The position numbers were made by a program, and so were the translations under genes. DNA of 64,000 nt, from assembly GCA_900074885.1 (NCBI GenBank), contig FJUW01000076.1, positions 124,001-188,000 on the forward strand, written 5' to 3'. Shown piece after piece: positions 1-10,520 of this stretch. Positions within the stretch are counted from its first letter, which is position 1, and each line of letters starts with the position of its first letter. The DNA is from Rhynchosporium graminicola. Lineage: Eukaryota > Ascomycota > Leotiomycetes > Helotiales > Ploettnerulaceae. Below the pieces are notes generated by a model, which made no database searches, was not told where the DNA came from, and saw only the letters and a list, made by a program, of their open reading frames with translations.

Positions 1-537
1 ATCAAGTATTGTTCTGCAACTATATTTGTCTGACTCTCAGGTTGCGCTGCGTCCTTCAACCACCATTAATCCCATGTTTCAACTCTTGCCGTATCACCGG
101 CAGCCTCTCGTAGAGCAGCATTGAGACGTAGCTGTTCATCTAAGGACACGGCTACATTCCGGACACTAGTATCATCGTCCGAGCCATCAGCAGCCCGAAT
201 CAAATTCTTTGAAAAATCCTCCTTGTTGAGCTTCAGTCGCTTTACCTGGGAAACCAGAATCGGCTCAGTATGTTCTAATCCTGCGCCTCCATGATCGAGG
301 ATTCTATCAACTATTGGATTTTGGCTCAGTCAGTATATTACTTTTCCTTTTTTTCCCTTCACCAAGTGGACTGAGCACTTACCTTTTTCAGGAACCTTTA
401 TGTTGAAGCCAGACTTGGGACGGCCCGAAAGATATTTCAGGATGCCCCTCAGACAACTTTTCCGGGTACCAGTGGTTACATCAACCTGGTTTTGAACTTC
501 TCGTTGCAAAGTTGATTTGACTTCCATTGACAAAGGC

Positions 538-2417
538 TCATTGTCGTTCTCGCTGCTGACCTCGAATTTTGCTGCACTCAAGTCCAAGTTCCCTCCTCGG
601 AAAAAGACGTTGAAGGTAATAGGGACGAGACGACTGTCCTTTCCCCATGGGCCTACCAGTGAGCTTCGAGAGCAAACAATTATCGCTTGCTTCTCCACTC
701 ATGGAGATCCTGGACGTAAAGCCAGAAAGCTCATCCTGAATCTCTAAAGTTTCATTTTGCAAGGTGTCTATGGCGTTGGCTTCTTCGGGAAGATATTCGG
801 ACACTGTTGTTCCTGTACTGTCATCGGAATCGTCGTTATCTACCTCGCCGCGTATATCTTTAACAGATTCATCCTCAACATTGTCCACATTTTCTCTCGG
901 CAAAGCGAACAAAGCAAGTTGTTCCATGTGTCTACCGAGATGTCTTCGCAATTGTGTTTTCGTTCCATATGGCGTGACGTCCTTTCCATCATTCAAGAAG
1001 GTTCGCTTTTCAATCTGCCTTGAATCCGTAATTTGCACTTCCCATTCATTGCAGAATGAGCAAGCGGACGCTGGAAATCGATCCATCGGTTCCTCGCTTT
1101 GTAAGATAACAGCATCAAGCTCCGAGCCGGCGAGGTTAGAGTTGTGTGATAGGATATGCGACTTAAAATTGCTCTTGCTGGAGCAAAGCTTGCTACAAGT
1201 CGCACATGTCCATTCTCGTCGATGGGCCTGCAGTTCATGTGCAAACCACTCATTACGGCTACGAAACATACGAAGGTTACATTCTTTGAAAGTGCAGACA
1301 TATGGTCTGAGGTCTCGAAAGACATGTTTCCTGCGATTGTTAGCATTATTACATATTTGGGACCTTCCAAACGTGTAGCCTGGATATAGGAATCATACTT
1401 CCATGCATTTCGTCCCTTTACAGTTTGTTCGGTCCAACAATATGGACATTGAAATGGATGGCCAAATTCAAATGGCACGCCTTCGAAAGCCTCACTTGGA
1501 GGAGGAGGCACGGTCAGGAGGTGTTCCTCGATCTCTCCTGCCATAGTCTGCTGATATGAGGTCTCTGTCCTGAATGACCCGACCTCACTACCATCATTCA
1601 GTGCCGTAGGTAAAGCTTCTACGTATGTCGTTGCCTTGGTCAAGGCCAGCGTTTGGGGAGCCTGCTCATCTTCATCCTCATCTTCTTTCAACACAATAAC
1701 CGGTTTTACTGGGGTTTCTCAATCTTTCGCTAGCTTTTCGTGGTGCTCCTTGCGATAAGTCAAGTACTGTCTTCTTCTTGTGATTGATCTTCCAAGTCGT
1801 TGAATCACCCAGTCACCGATTCGTCTCGCCGCACCAAACTTCGCATCTACATGGCTGATATCCCAGTGAGAATCCAAGCTAAATCGAGCGGCAGCTTTGA
1901 CATAGTCGTCACGAGTTGGAGTATTGCGGATCACGATCGAAATTTCCATCAAACTCGTGTTCGCTGTCTCAATCGCAGACAACAGCTCATCGAGCTCAGA
2001 AGTTTCGAGCTTCTCGTTCATTGATCCACTGCCACTTTCATCTGAACTGTATTCTGACCCTTCTTCAGACGTGAAGCTAGAATCACTCATTGCGCCCACT
2101 TTCCACGTCGTGTTCCCTCGGACGCCTGTCACTATGAATTCTGCCTCAACTAGTGATTCTTTCAGTGGCCTGAGGATTTTTAAAACCCTCGATCGAATCT
2201 CTGTTGCTTCACGGAGTCTAAATTCCAAAGAACTCTTCATATGGCCCTCATGAAGGGCGGCGATGTTAGTCGCCCAAGCCTTGAACCTTGGACGAGCATC
2301 CTGAACCCTAATTAGGACATTGTCGCCAACAAACCCATTTGCAACTGCTGCATCTGGAGTCATCTGCCTCAAGGTATCATAGAGTCCATCGTATCTTTTG
2401 AGACATTCTTTTGCCAA
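538..2417 (-). CDS. C2H2 zinc-finger protein (fungal acuF-like type), interrupted by an in-frame TGA
   Basis: The N-terminal part (2417 down to 1722) is the alpha-helical region typical of fungal proteins annotated as oxidoreductase acuF-like C2H2 zinc-finger: ECLKRYDGLYDTL, then a Ser/acidic stretch, then IRNTPTRDDYVKAA. The frame continues to 1269 and beyond after a single TGA at 1719-1721. An intron ending before GAAACATGTC (near 1322) joins NAW to KKHVFRDLRPYVC. The zinc-finger block follows, with CATCSKLC...HILSH and a later CSFC pair, and a conserved tail LRRHLGRHMEQLALFALP. The likely role is a nuclear DNA-binding or stress-related factor, which is inference from the family. The start is unclear: homology extends upstream to about 2490 without an obvious ATG. 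A second open stretch at 330-698 may be a last exon. The in-frame stop has no intron donor near it, so the gene may be broken. Confidence 0.6.
1719..1721 (-). other. In-frame TGA inside the C2H2 gene
   Basis: On the minus strand, ...KLAKD is followed by TGA and then by ETPVKPVIVLK in the same frame, which continues open to 993. No GT donor just upstream would remove the stop. It may be a nonsense mutation (CGA or TGG to TGA) or a sequencing error. Confidence 0.5.
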
Positions 2418-2840
2418 GGATGAGATGGTCGCTGTAGTCGATATGATGAGGCTAGCAGGCTTAGCTTCAGCGAAGACCTCCGGGGGATCTGATTCATGTC
2501 AGTCTAGCGTTAGCGGGTCATCGCCTGAATATAAAACCTTCAAACTCAACTCCCGTCACCATGTTCTCTGATGGCTAAGAGACTCAGCATGTGATGTCTA
2601 GATATCTCCGACTCGCGTCGAATAGTGCTTTTCGTGATAGCTGCGGCCTCAGCCTCAAATGCTTGATAAGTCACGCTCCGAGCAGCCAATCAGGCCAGCT
2701 CTGAGCTGTGCCAGCCGCTGAGCTCTCCGCCATAGCATGGGTGTTTTCAGCTGGACTCCGCATCTCTATATTCTCAAACTCACGAGGATCTTTCTGTTCC
2801 TCTTTGCGATAGCCTCGTCAAGGATTATCACCGCCTCGCC
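2418..2840. other. Intergenic region between divergent genes
   Basis: This stretch separates the minus-strand C2H2 gene from the plus-strand DUF7580 pseudogene and presumably holds both promoters. The first 80 bases still look coding on the minus strand. I see no other convincing feature. Confidence 0.4.
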
Positions 2841-4852
2841 ATGTCCGGCATAGAGATCGTAGGTATTGTGCTGGGTGGTTTTCCGCTGTTGATTTCCACA
2901 GCCGAGCACTACAAGAAAGGCTTCGAACCTCTGGAGAAGTGGTACAAGTTTCGGTCGCAGTTCATTTCCTTCATCGATGCCGTGGATATACAGAAACAGT
3001 TGTTCAACTTGACGCTAGAGTGCTTCTTGAGGTCGATTGATGTCGAGGAGGATGAACTACAATGCTTATGGATGATCCGGACTATAGAGGGTGGATAAGA
3101 CCGGGATTGTACCAGAAGCTATAAGGAAGGCTCGGGCCGTCCCTATGTGTGTTCATGAGCACGATCGAGACGATGAATAGCTTGATGCATGATCTTGAAG
3201 CATTGCTGTTGATCAAAGATGGCGAGGTATTGGTCAGCCTGTATGATGCTTAGCTGTAGAAGCTGACCTAAGTTGTATTTAGATCGAATGGTTGAAGGAG
3301 GGATCGAGTAAGATGGATTATCAAATGCACCGTCTTCGCCATAGCTTTAGTAAGAGAGGTACTCGAACAGTCGAATACCTCAAGTCCCATAACGGAACCC
3401 TTCGAGAGCTGCTAGACAGTAGCGAGGAATTGTGTGGCATGAAAGCGAAGAGGAAAGATACATCGTAGGCGAATATATTCGAGGCAATACGAAGACACGC
3501 CAGTAGTGTACATGCAGCACTTCAAGCTGGCTGGTCGTGCCAATGTGCTCCGCATACCGCTTCGCTCCAGCTAGAGCAGAGAAAGTCTGGAGATTGGAAC
3601 TCGAGCTTCAATCTGGCTTTCGGAATCCCTCAGACAACGCAAATGATTGTTCGTCGAGAGGTTACACTTAAGATCAGGAGTGCCGAAGGTGAAGATAAAA
3701 GAGAAACCCTGTGCAGTGTCTCACAAGATATCTTTAGGGACACTGCAAACAAGACTCAAGCTGGCCTCGGAGTCCTCCGTCAGAACTTTCAAACCAAATC
3801 GAGCTCTCAGCTCAACATGTTACCTCGACCCCCTATCGATTTCTGTATCGACACTTCCTCCCGCTTCGTCACATGCAAGTTTCAAATCTAAGTTCAGAAA
3901 AACGAGCTCAAATGGAACGGAATACCTGGTGGGAGATGAACTCACTAGGTATGGCACTCAAATATTATCTTGATCTTCTGGATTAACACTTTGCAGAACT
4001 TTAAGCAAGCCTAGCCGACTGAAAACAAGAAAACAAACACGATTCGATGCACCAATTACTTTCCCTGCACTACCCCTCTCCCAGCCAGCTATCCCAGTAT
4101 CACAGCCAGTCCCAGCCATCCAAGTACTGGAAATCAAGGACTTCTGCTCCCTTATCAGTTCTCAGGTCTTGAGTAAGCAGTGTCTTGGATTTCTTAGTGA
4201 CGGCGAGCATAGACACGACGTACTGCCATTTCCAACGGATGTGATACTTGAAAGTGAAGCATACATTAGTCTAAGCGATATCCTTTTGAATGAAGGGAGT
4301 CGACGGCTGAGTTCACAGAAGCGCTTTAGACTAGCGACGATTCTTGCCTCTTCGCTATTACAGTTACAAACGACTCCTTGGCTGCTTGGGAACTTTGAGA
4401 AGAAGGACATTTTCTTTCAGTGCCACGGCGACGATGTTTCTTTCGATTATCCGTATTTCAGACACTCTTTCACATCACTACCACAGAATCTGTCCAGTTC
4501 TCTCAACACCGCGCAGTCAGATATCGAGCTTCGTCGAGCAGCTCGGACTAGCCTGGAGAAGCTAGGTATCCTCCTTCTCGAACTGACCTCCGGCCAACCG
4601 ATTGAAGTCCAAGATATACGTAAACGCTACCTCGTAGATGGCAAACCTCATACCGGAACAGACTACATGACCGCGCGTGAGTGGGTAGATCTAGTGTGGG
4701 AGGAAGACCCGAGACTTGAGCCAATCATACGGAGCTGTTTGTTCTGCCCTTTTGAAGAGAAGCCAGACTGGAGGAATAAACTCTTCACTCAGGCAGTCTA
4801 TGCAAATGTCGTTGGTCCGCTGGATGATTATTTTCTTAGCAAATGGCCCTGA
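2841..4852 (+). pseudogene. Decayed DUF7580-family gene
   Basis: The N-terminus MSGIEIVGIVLGGFPLLIS and the C-terminal block QLQTTPWLLGNF...KKDIFF...LGILLLELTSGQPIE...FTQAVYANVVGPLDDY are the signature ends of the fungal DUF7580 family. Its members are about 550-620 aa, of unknown function, and often found beside HET or NLR-like genes. The middle is recognisable but broken. There is a one-base frameshift near 3060-3065 (DELQ in one frame, LMDDPDY in the next). There is a TAA at 3122-3124 inside the usual LRxRLG segment. There is a TAG at 3466-3468 where the family has Trp (KRKDTSxANIFEAIRRH). A further frame change lies near 3690, between KIRSAE and KIKEKP. A probable intron at 3949-3996 precedes the C-terminal block, which stays open to the TGA at 4850. 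It cannot encode a full-length protein as read. Confidence 0.75.
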
Positions 4853-5394
4853 AAGACTTCATATAACCCGCATCCCAGCAAGAAGCAAGCAAGAACTTGT
4901 CAATCTACGACTCATAGCTTAGAGCCAATGAATATTTCAAGTCAAGACATTTCCGAACGTCGGCACCTCTTTATTGACCGATTTGGCTTAATGAGCGATC
5001 ATAAGGGCAATGTACCGGGCGGGGTATGAGCCAATTAGTACAAGCATATACGATGGTCATTTACCAGGTGGAATCAAAAGGCTAGGCGATAAAGTGCTTG
5101 TATCTAAGACGCTAGGGATGCCGCTGCAGCTCAATATCCTACTCGAGCTATCTCAGACCTTCGACGCCCAGGTCCACCACCAGCGAAAACAATCCAACGC
5201 CTCCATAGCTTCAGCTAAACCCAAAGACTCAACGCGAACTACTCAAATCGATTTGCCGTATGGCCGATGTATTCGGCAATACGGCAGTGGTCTGTATAAT
5301 TTGGGGACTGTCACCGCAGTCTGATCTGCGGATTCGTCTGGGCCGGGGAGAGAAACAGGTGCCATGGTACCATTCCAGCTGTTAATTCCACACT
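4853..5394. other. Intergenic region with hairpins
   Basis: No convincing gene is visible; an open stretch at 5010-5324 has no recognisable product. Two hairpins lie near its right end (5254-5286 and 5314-5331). Confidence 0.35.
5254..5286. repeat. Imperfect inverted repeat, 14-bp arms
   Basis: The left arm TGCCGTATGGCCGA (5254-5267) pairs with TCGGCAATACGGCA (5273-5286) with one mismatch and a 5-nt loop. A second small perfect hairpin, CCGCAG/CTGCGG, sits at 5314-5331. Both lie just beyond the 3' end of the minus-strand gene at 5395, so a role in 3'-end structure or a relic of a foldback element is possible. Confidence 0.6.
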
Positions 5395-5958
5395 CTACAC
5401 TTGCAGTGTTGTCCTCCAAGTACCACATTTCGATCCACTATATCCCATACGGTCAGCTTGTGTCATATCCTTACTGTATATCGTGTTATATCTCACCCTC
5501 ATCTTTCCAATAAACTCAATCCAATCCGCTTCTTCCAAAAGCTCCGGTCGTTGTTCCATCATTTTCGTGTTTAGATCCTTCCACTGATACCAGGCTCCCC
5601 TCGGCAGACTATGATTCATCTCCCAGTATTGGAGAGAGATCGGAGTCTGCTTACATCTGGTGCATCGAGTGCGAGCATGGAAAGTTTCGATCGCAGTGGT
5701 GATCATATCGAGGTATTCGACCGCCATCTTTTTCTTCAAGGTCCTGCACTGAGTAGCAGCTTCTACAGACGTGTAATCTATGTCCGCGAAGGTCTTCTCA
5801 TACTCATCTCGGACGGCTTGGAGGGAAGGTGATATCGCGGTATCGTAGTAGCCGGGCTCATTCAGTGGGTATTCGGGCTTTAGTTTCAAGGATTTATCTT
5901 CTTTGGGGTCTGATCCTTCCGGAGGGGAGGTGCGGTGGTGTTGGCTCGGTCGATGCAT
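5395..5958 (-). CDS. Hypothetical protein, 187 aa
   Basis: This is a single open frame of 187 codons starting with MHRPSQHHRTSPPEG. I do not recognise the family. The N-terminal 40 residues are polar and probably disordered. The middle is helical (EYEKTFADIDYTS... MAVEYLDMITTAIETFHART) and is followed by a CTRCK pair, which alone is too little for a zinc-finger call. Composition and codon use look coding. It is flanked by pseudogenes on both sides, so it could itself be a remnant or a lineage-specific gene. Confidence 0.45.
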   Translation of the reverse strand: MHRPSQHHRTSPPEGSDPKEDKSLKLKPEYPLNEPGYYDTAISPSLQAVRDEYEKTFADIDYTSVEAATQCRTLKKKMAVEYLDMITTAIETFHARTRCTRCKQTPISLQYWEMNHSLPRGAWYQWKDLNTKMMEQRPELLEEADWIEFIGKMRVRYNTIYSKDMTQADRMGYSGSKCGTWRTTLQV

Positions 5959-6758
5959 CTTCGCAGAGCGCTGGGTTGATGGTAGTATCTTAGATAGCTG
6001 ATTGGAACGAATGAAGAGTGACTAAATAGTCAAAATTGTATAATGTTACAAAATTAATAATGAAGCAAAAAGTGAATGTGTATAACAAAGCTGAACGACT
6101 GAATGCCTGAAACCTGTGCTGTTTGCTCTTGCTATTCTTTGTGGCAAGGACGACCAGGGCTTTCAGTAGACCACTCAGGCAGGAAATTGACCTTGTGGAT
6201 TTCAAGACATATTCGGGTTTTAATCCCTTTATCACTTGACAATCAGTGAGCATATAACATAATATAAATGGTTTGAAAAATATTGCAAATCATACATCCG
6301 GAAACCTTTACTCAGTGAGCTTTCAAACTCAAGCCTATCTCTCGAAAGAGGAGACATTATGTTTTGCAATATGCATATATTATGATCTTTGCCTATACTA
6401 ATTCCAGGTAAATGCAGTGGAGACTGCTCAACACACGAAGGCTGCAGTTTGTATCAGTCTTAAAAGCACGTGATTATGGCTTGTCGTCCCCAAGGTGTCT
6501 AGTTGTCCACAGCTCAATACGCCAGACATTTATCGCCGAAGGCCATACATGGAACGGATACTACAATTTATTCTTCCAAAAAGTTCCGCCCTAGTAATAT
6601 CTTGGTATAAAAGTATACACCACGTGAATATCGAGAGGCGATATGGGGCTACAGTCGGTCATTTAACCACCCAGAACTACAGTGATCATACATAAATTTT
6701 TAGGCTCAAATATCTAAGAGACCACGGAGCCGGCTGATCTTGATTCTCAATTACAATA
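5959..6758. other. AT-rich intergenic region
   Basis: About 800 bases without a supportable gene. The part from roughly 6000 to 6400 is clearly A+T-rich. It separates the hypothetical gene from the 3' end of the P450 pseudogene. Confidence 0.4.
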
Positions 6759-8466
6759 TCAGCTTAATAGAACCTTTACTCCTCTTCCGCTTGAAATAGG
6801 AGAAATCAAATCCGCGATAACTTCGACGTCTTTCTCTGCGGTATCTACTAGGCTCATATCCAGAAAGGCTACCCAACTTTTGACAATCCACAAATAAATC
6901 TCTGCGTATGCTAGATTGTTGCCTAGACACTGCCGAGATCCTTTGGAAAAGCTGTCCAGGCATCTCGAGAGTCGTGGATTCTCAATGAAACGCTCTGGTA
7001 TGAAAGTTCGAGGATCTGGAAACGTCTTAGAGTTTAGATGTAGAAGATACGATGTCATACTGACAGGAGTTTCTGCAATTTTTCAATAGCGATGAAGGCA
7101 GGGCTTCATCTGTACACTCACTCCAGCCGGTATTGTCCACTCTCCATAAATGAGTGCCTGGTCCGGTGATGCTCGTTGAAGGTGCGCCGCTACTCCGAAA
7201 GCTAATCTCAGTCCCTCTGGAATGATTTTATTAGGGTATAGAAGTTGTTCCATTGTATGAGTGATGGCTACCATCCATGTTGATCGATACATGCTTTCCA
7301 TCCGATTTTCAGCGTTGTTGATAATAGGGTTCGCAAGAACATAGAATAGAATGACAGAAAGGGTTCAATTTGTGGTATCTGCTCCGGCTCCAATCAGCAT
7401 ATGTCCTTCCTGCATCAAGGGATTACGGTCTTCCCCCCTTAGGAGGCAAGTCACTGGACAGTATCTCATGAAAGATTGCCTGTCGTAACTTCTTGTCACT
7501 TTCTTGTTTCATCTCATCCATCATGATTTGACATCGTGTCAGAATATCATACACCGGGTCAGTCTTTTTTATTTTGAACCTTGTTTTAAGCTCTAGATGT
7601 GTAATGCTTACATCCCGATAAACAAATAGATGGACTACTTGAGGAAACAAAATCCGCATATAGACTATGGAATCTTCTTCATCAACGGTATGGCCCAAGC
7701 GGGATCTGCTTGATGATATTCGTGGATGATCTCGCGCTTTCCATCTCTTCGTGAGTATGATGAAGGAATTTCCTAGCCGTTTGTATATGATAGTACCTTT
7801 CTCTGAATGTGTAAGCTGAAATGATGTCCACGGTCAAACAGGTCCAAGCAATAGTCATTGTCACAACTTCTTTCGACCTCTCAAATTCGCGGGACTGAGT
7901 GCCGAGTCCATCACTTGTGGACTTAATCAGAGGCTCCAGCTTGCCGATGCTCGCTTTGGAAAAGAGTCTGGTCAATGGAGCTCTACGAAGGCGGTGTAGA
8001 TAAGAAGAGACTGTAGGCAGAGCAGCACTTTTTGGAGTCCGCCATTAGCAACGGGCTGTCACATTTAAACTCTGTCCTGTAAAGATATCGAAATACTTAA
8101 GCTTAATTAATCTGGAGTTCCAAATCAATTACAGTAATATGGCCACTTGTTTCTTCGCTTCGAACCTCCCGCGCAGAGCTCATCGTAGTATTCCGGATCA
8201 ATGGTATGAATCTCTCATGGATTGTCACGAATTATTGGTCCTGGATGGAGTCAGTGTCCGGAGGCACAATCACGCTTCCTACTGAGCTGACCGTATTTCT
8301 CATGCATATCGCGGATCTTGAACATGTATTGCCTGCCTTGCACTGTCTCGTAGTACAATTCGTACAAAAGGATAACTGCAGCAAGCTTTGGGCCGGGAAA
8401 ATTTTGCCAGAGGACCAAAGTAGGGTCACCAAATCGCAATGTATATTGCCCGTACAGTCCATCCAC
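6759..8466 (-). pseudogene. Decayed cytochrome P450 (TRI4-like)
   Basis: P450 landmarks are in order on the minus strand: NFPGPKLAA and MHEKYG near the N-terminus, an SYLHRLRRAPLTRLFSK segment, an I-helix remnant GAGADTT, the PERF motif (FIPERF) and the haem loop FSKGSRQCLGNNLA with its Cys. The arrangement resembles the trichodiene-oxygenase (TRI4)-like fungal P450s. Several introns can be placed, for example a GTGAGT donor and TTGCAG acceptor between WTIPAG and TPVSM. The frame is broken: TGA at 8215-8217 (NPxEIH, where Trp is common), TGA at 8125-8127 (before FGTP), TGA at 7365-7367 (ADTTNxTLS, normally Trp), and a frame conflict near 7680-7700. No full-length product is possible as read. 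Confidence 0.78.
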
Positions 8467-9341
8467 TCAATGAAAGCACGACATTTGAGCTTATATCAAT
8501 TATCAATTGGGGTTTGAAGCGAACAAAGGATTTCCTTTTTATTCCAAACTTGCTGAATGTAAGCTCACGTTCCTCGAATGGCTACTTAGTAAAGTAACCA
8601 GGGAGGACAAGATTCCAACGTAGATGGGTACACGATGCAGATTGTTACTGTGTAACGTTTGGTATTCCCCCACTTGAAGTGGTACGCTCCGCCTTACGGG
8701 ATCCCGTAGCTGCTGCCTCCCCATACTCGTGTCAAGTATACCCTATCAAAAAAGTCTCGTAAATCGTGCACAGGTGCTGGTTGCTTGCATAATCCACACA
8801 CATGTAAATCTCTAGGAATCTGCATTCAGCTTGCATTTTGGGCCGCTTTGACTTGACACAGATATGAAATTGTTTCGTCGGCAAAAGATCGAGTTCAGTT
8901 GACTTTTCTGCTAAATATTTGCAAGAGACGTAGCCAGACTTTTCGGGACCCCATGTAATACATGAAAAGACCGAGAAATCAAAGTGCCTCAAAATAAAGC
9001 TAGCTTTGGCTTCATGACTAGGAGTAGACTATCTTGCACATCCAATTTGGTACTCCAGGTAAAAAGAACCAAGCTGATCTAGAAGAGTCGGCGTGAGCTT
9101 CAATTTTTTAATTTTTTCTCTCGAAAACTCTGTAACTACCAGTTCCTTGGGGTCTATCTAAAATACTACCGCTGTGAAACACCTACCAATGCACCTGAAA
9201 TGTTGTAATACCCTTTTAAATGCAGCCCAAAAGTCCATGTGTGCTCCCGAACATCCGTTGATACACAGAAAATGACTCGAAACCCCCTGATACTGCGCCT
9301 TCCCAATACACCTACTTGTTGTACAACGGACGGCAAAGCAG
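8467..9341. other. Intergenic region
   Basis: About 870 bases between the P450 pseudogene and the 3' end of the dioxygenase gene. Short open frames here match nothing I recognise. Confidence 0.35.
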
Positions 9342-10520
9342 CTAGTTGCCCCCATGGGTCTTCTCGATGGTACGCATTGGAGTTCCGTAGGCGTAATTCT
9401 GGGCACCGCTCGAGTAATCAACTCCCTCGATTCGCTTGTGCGTCGCTGGCCACAACTTCGCCCGTCTTTCGTAGTAAGCATCGTGGAGATCGCCTTCGGA
9501 TTCTGAGTTGTACGTTGCATAGACAGCTTTACGATCTTTCGTGCTCTTATTTGGACCGCTTCGATGAGCAAGTGATGAGCCAAATATCAGCATTTCCCCT
9601 AAAGTCAAGTTAACAGTTCCTTCTCGATGAGTTATCCTCCTCATTTCTACTGAGGGGCTCGAAAGTATGTAAGACGTACCCGCTTTCATCTCCACGGACA
9701 CCCATTCATGACTTTCAATCCATTGTGGGACAATACAGTTATCCGAGCCGATAGGCACTGCCATCTTGTGACTTCCGTTGACAACCTCGAGACAGCCGTT
9801 CAAGGAAGTAGCATCATCAGCGGCAATCAGAACTGCCAAGTGTTGCAATCTCTTGAAGATTCCGTATCCAGTACGATCGACGTGAGGCTTGAAGCCACCG
9901 GAACCAGAAAGCTTGTAATTAACTGTTTTATTTCAATTTGTCAGCAAGTTTGCATTGAATGGCTAAACGTTCTTGGAAAAGAGATCAGAGAACAAACTCT
10001 TCTCTTTAAACAGCAGCATCTGGCTTCCTGTCAACTGCTTCATGATACCGAGCAACTTTGGGCCACGAAGCAAGCTTCCAAAATCCGTGTGTGTGTTGGC
10101 GAAATTCTCAGTTCGGCACAGAACACGATCTCCAGATGCGTTCAATTCTTCGTACGGGATATATAGGCAGTCCATTGTCCGAGGAAGATCGTGGACTTCC
10201 TGAACCCAGGCTCGAAGATCGTTGATTTCTGCATCTGAAATCCCATCTTTGATGATGAGATAGCCCATCTCTTCATAGAAAGCCAGTTGAGCCTTGCTGA
10301 GAAGATATGGCATCACCGTCCTCCCTGTTGCCAGAGACGTTGATGAAGATCCATCGATAAGTGTTCCCGCTCTACTTATCCCGCCGAAAGAGACATCTTG
10401 ATTCTTCTCTGTCACGTCAGAGATCACACTGCTCCAATCGATATTCTCCGGGAACGCTGGTGGATCAATCTTGTTTGTGGCCCTGCCACGGGGACGAAGG
10501 CAGCACAAGGTTTGTCCCAT
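9342..10520 (-). CDS. Phytanoyl-CoA dioxygenase (PhyH) family protein
   Basis: This is a Fe(II)/2-oxoglutarate-dependent oxygenase of about 340 aa. Three exons join in frame: 10520-9998, 9922-9680 and 9598-9342. The Fe ligands are visible: the HxD motif in GGFKPHVDRTG and the distal His in LAHRSGPN, whose Arg would bind 2-oxoglutarate. The C-terminal block AVYATYNSESEGDLHDAYYE and KLWPATHKR resembles the PhnY-like (2-aminoethylphosphonate dioxygenase) branch of PhyH, but the substrate cannot be read from sequence. The N-terminus MGQTLCCL carries Gly2 followed by a Cys pair, which fits N-myristoylation plus palmitoylation and would be unusual for this family. The gene is intact, unlike the adjacent P450. 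Confidence 0.82.

Noticed and set aside
1719..8217. Alternative genetic code with TGA read as Trp
   Set aside because: TGA ends intact genes in the same window (phytochrome, VIT/VWA, hydroxy-acid oxidase). TAG also replaces Trp in the damaged genes, so mutation is the better explanation.
6759..10520. Active secondary-metabolite cluster (P450 plus dioxygenase)
   Set aside because: The P450 is broken and no backbone synthase, transporter or regulator is adjacent. At most it is a remnant.
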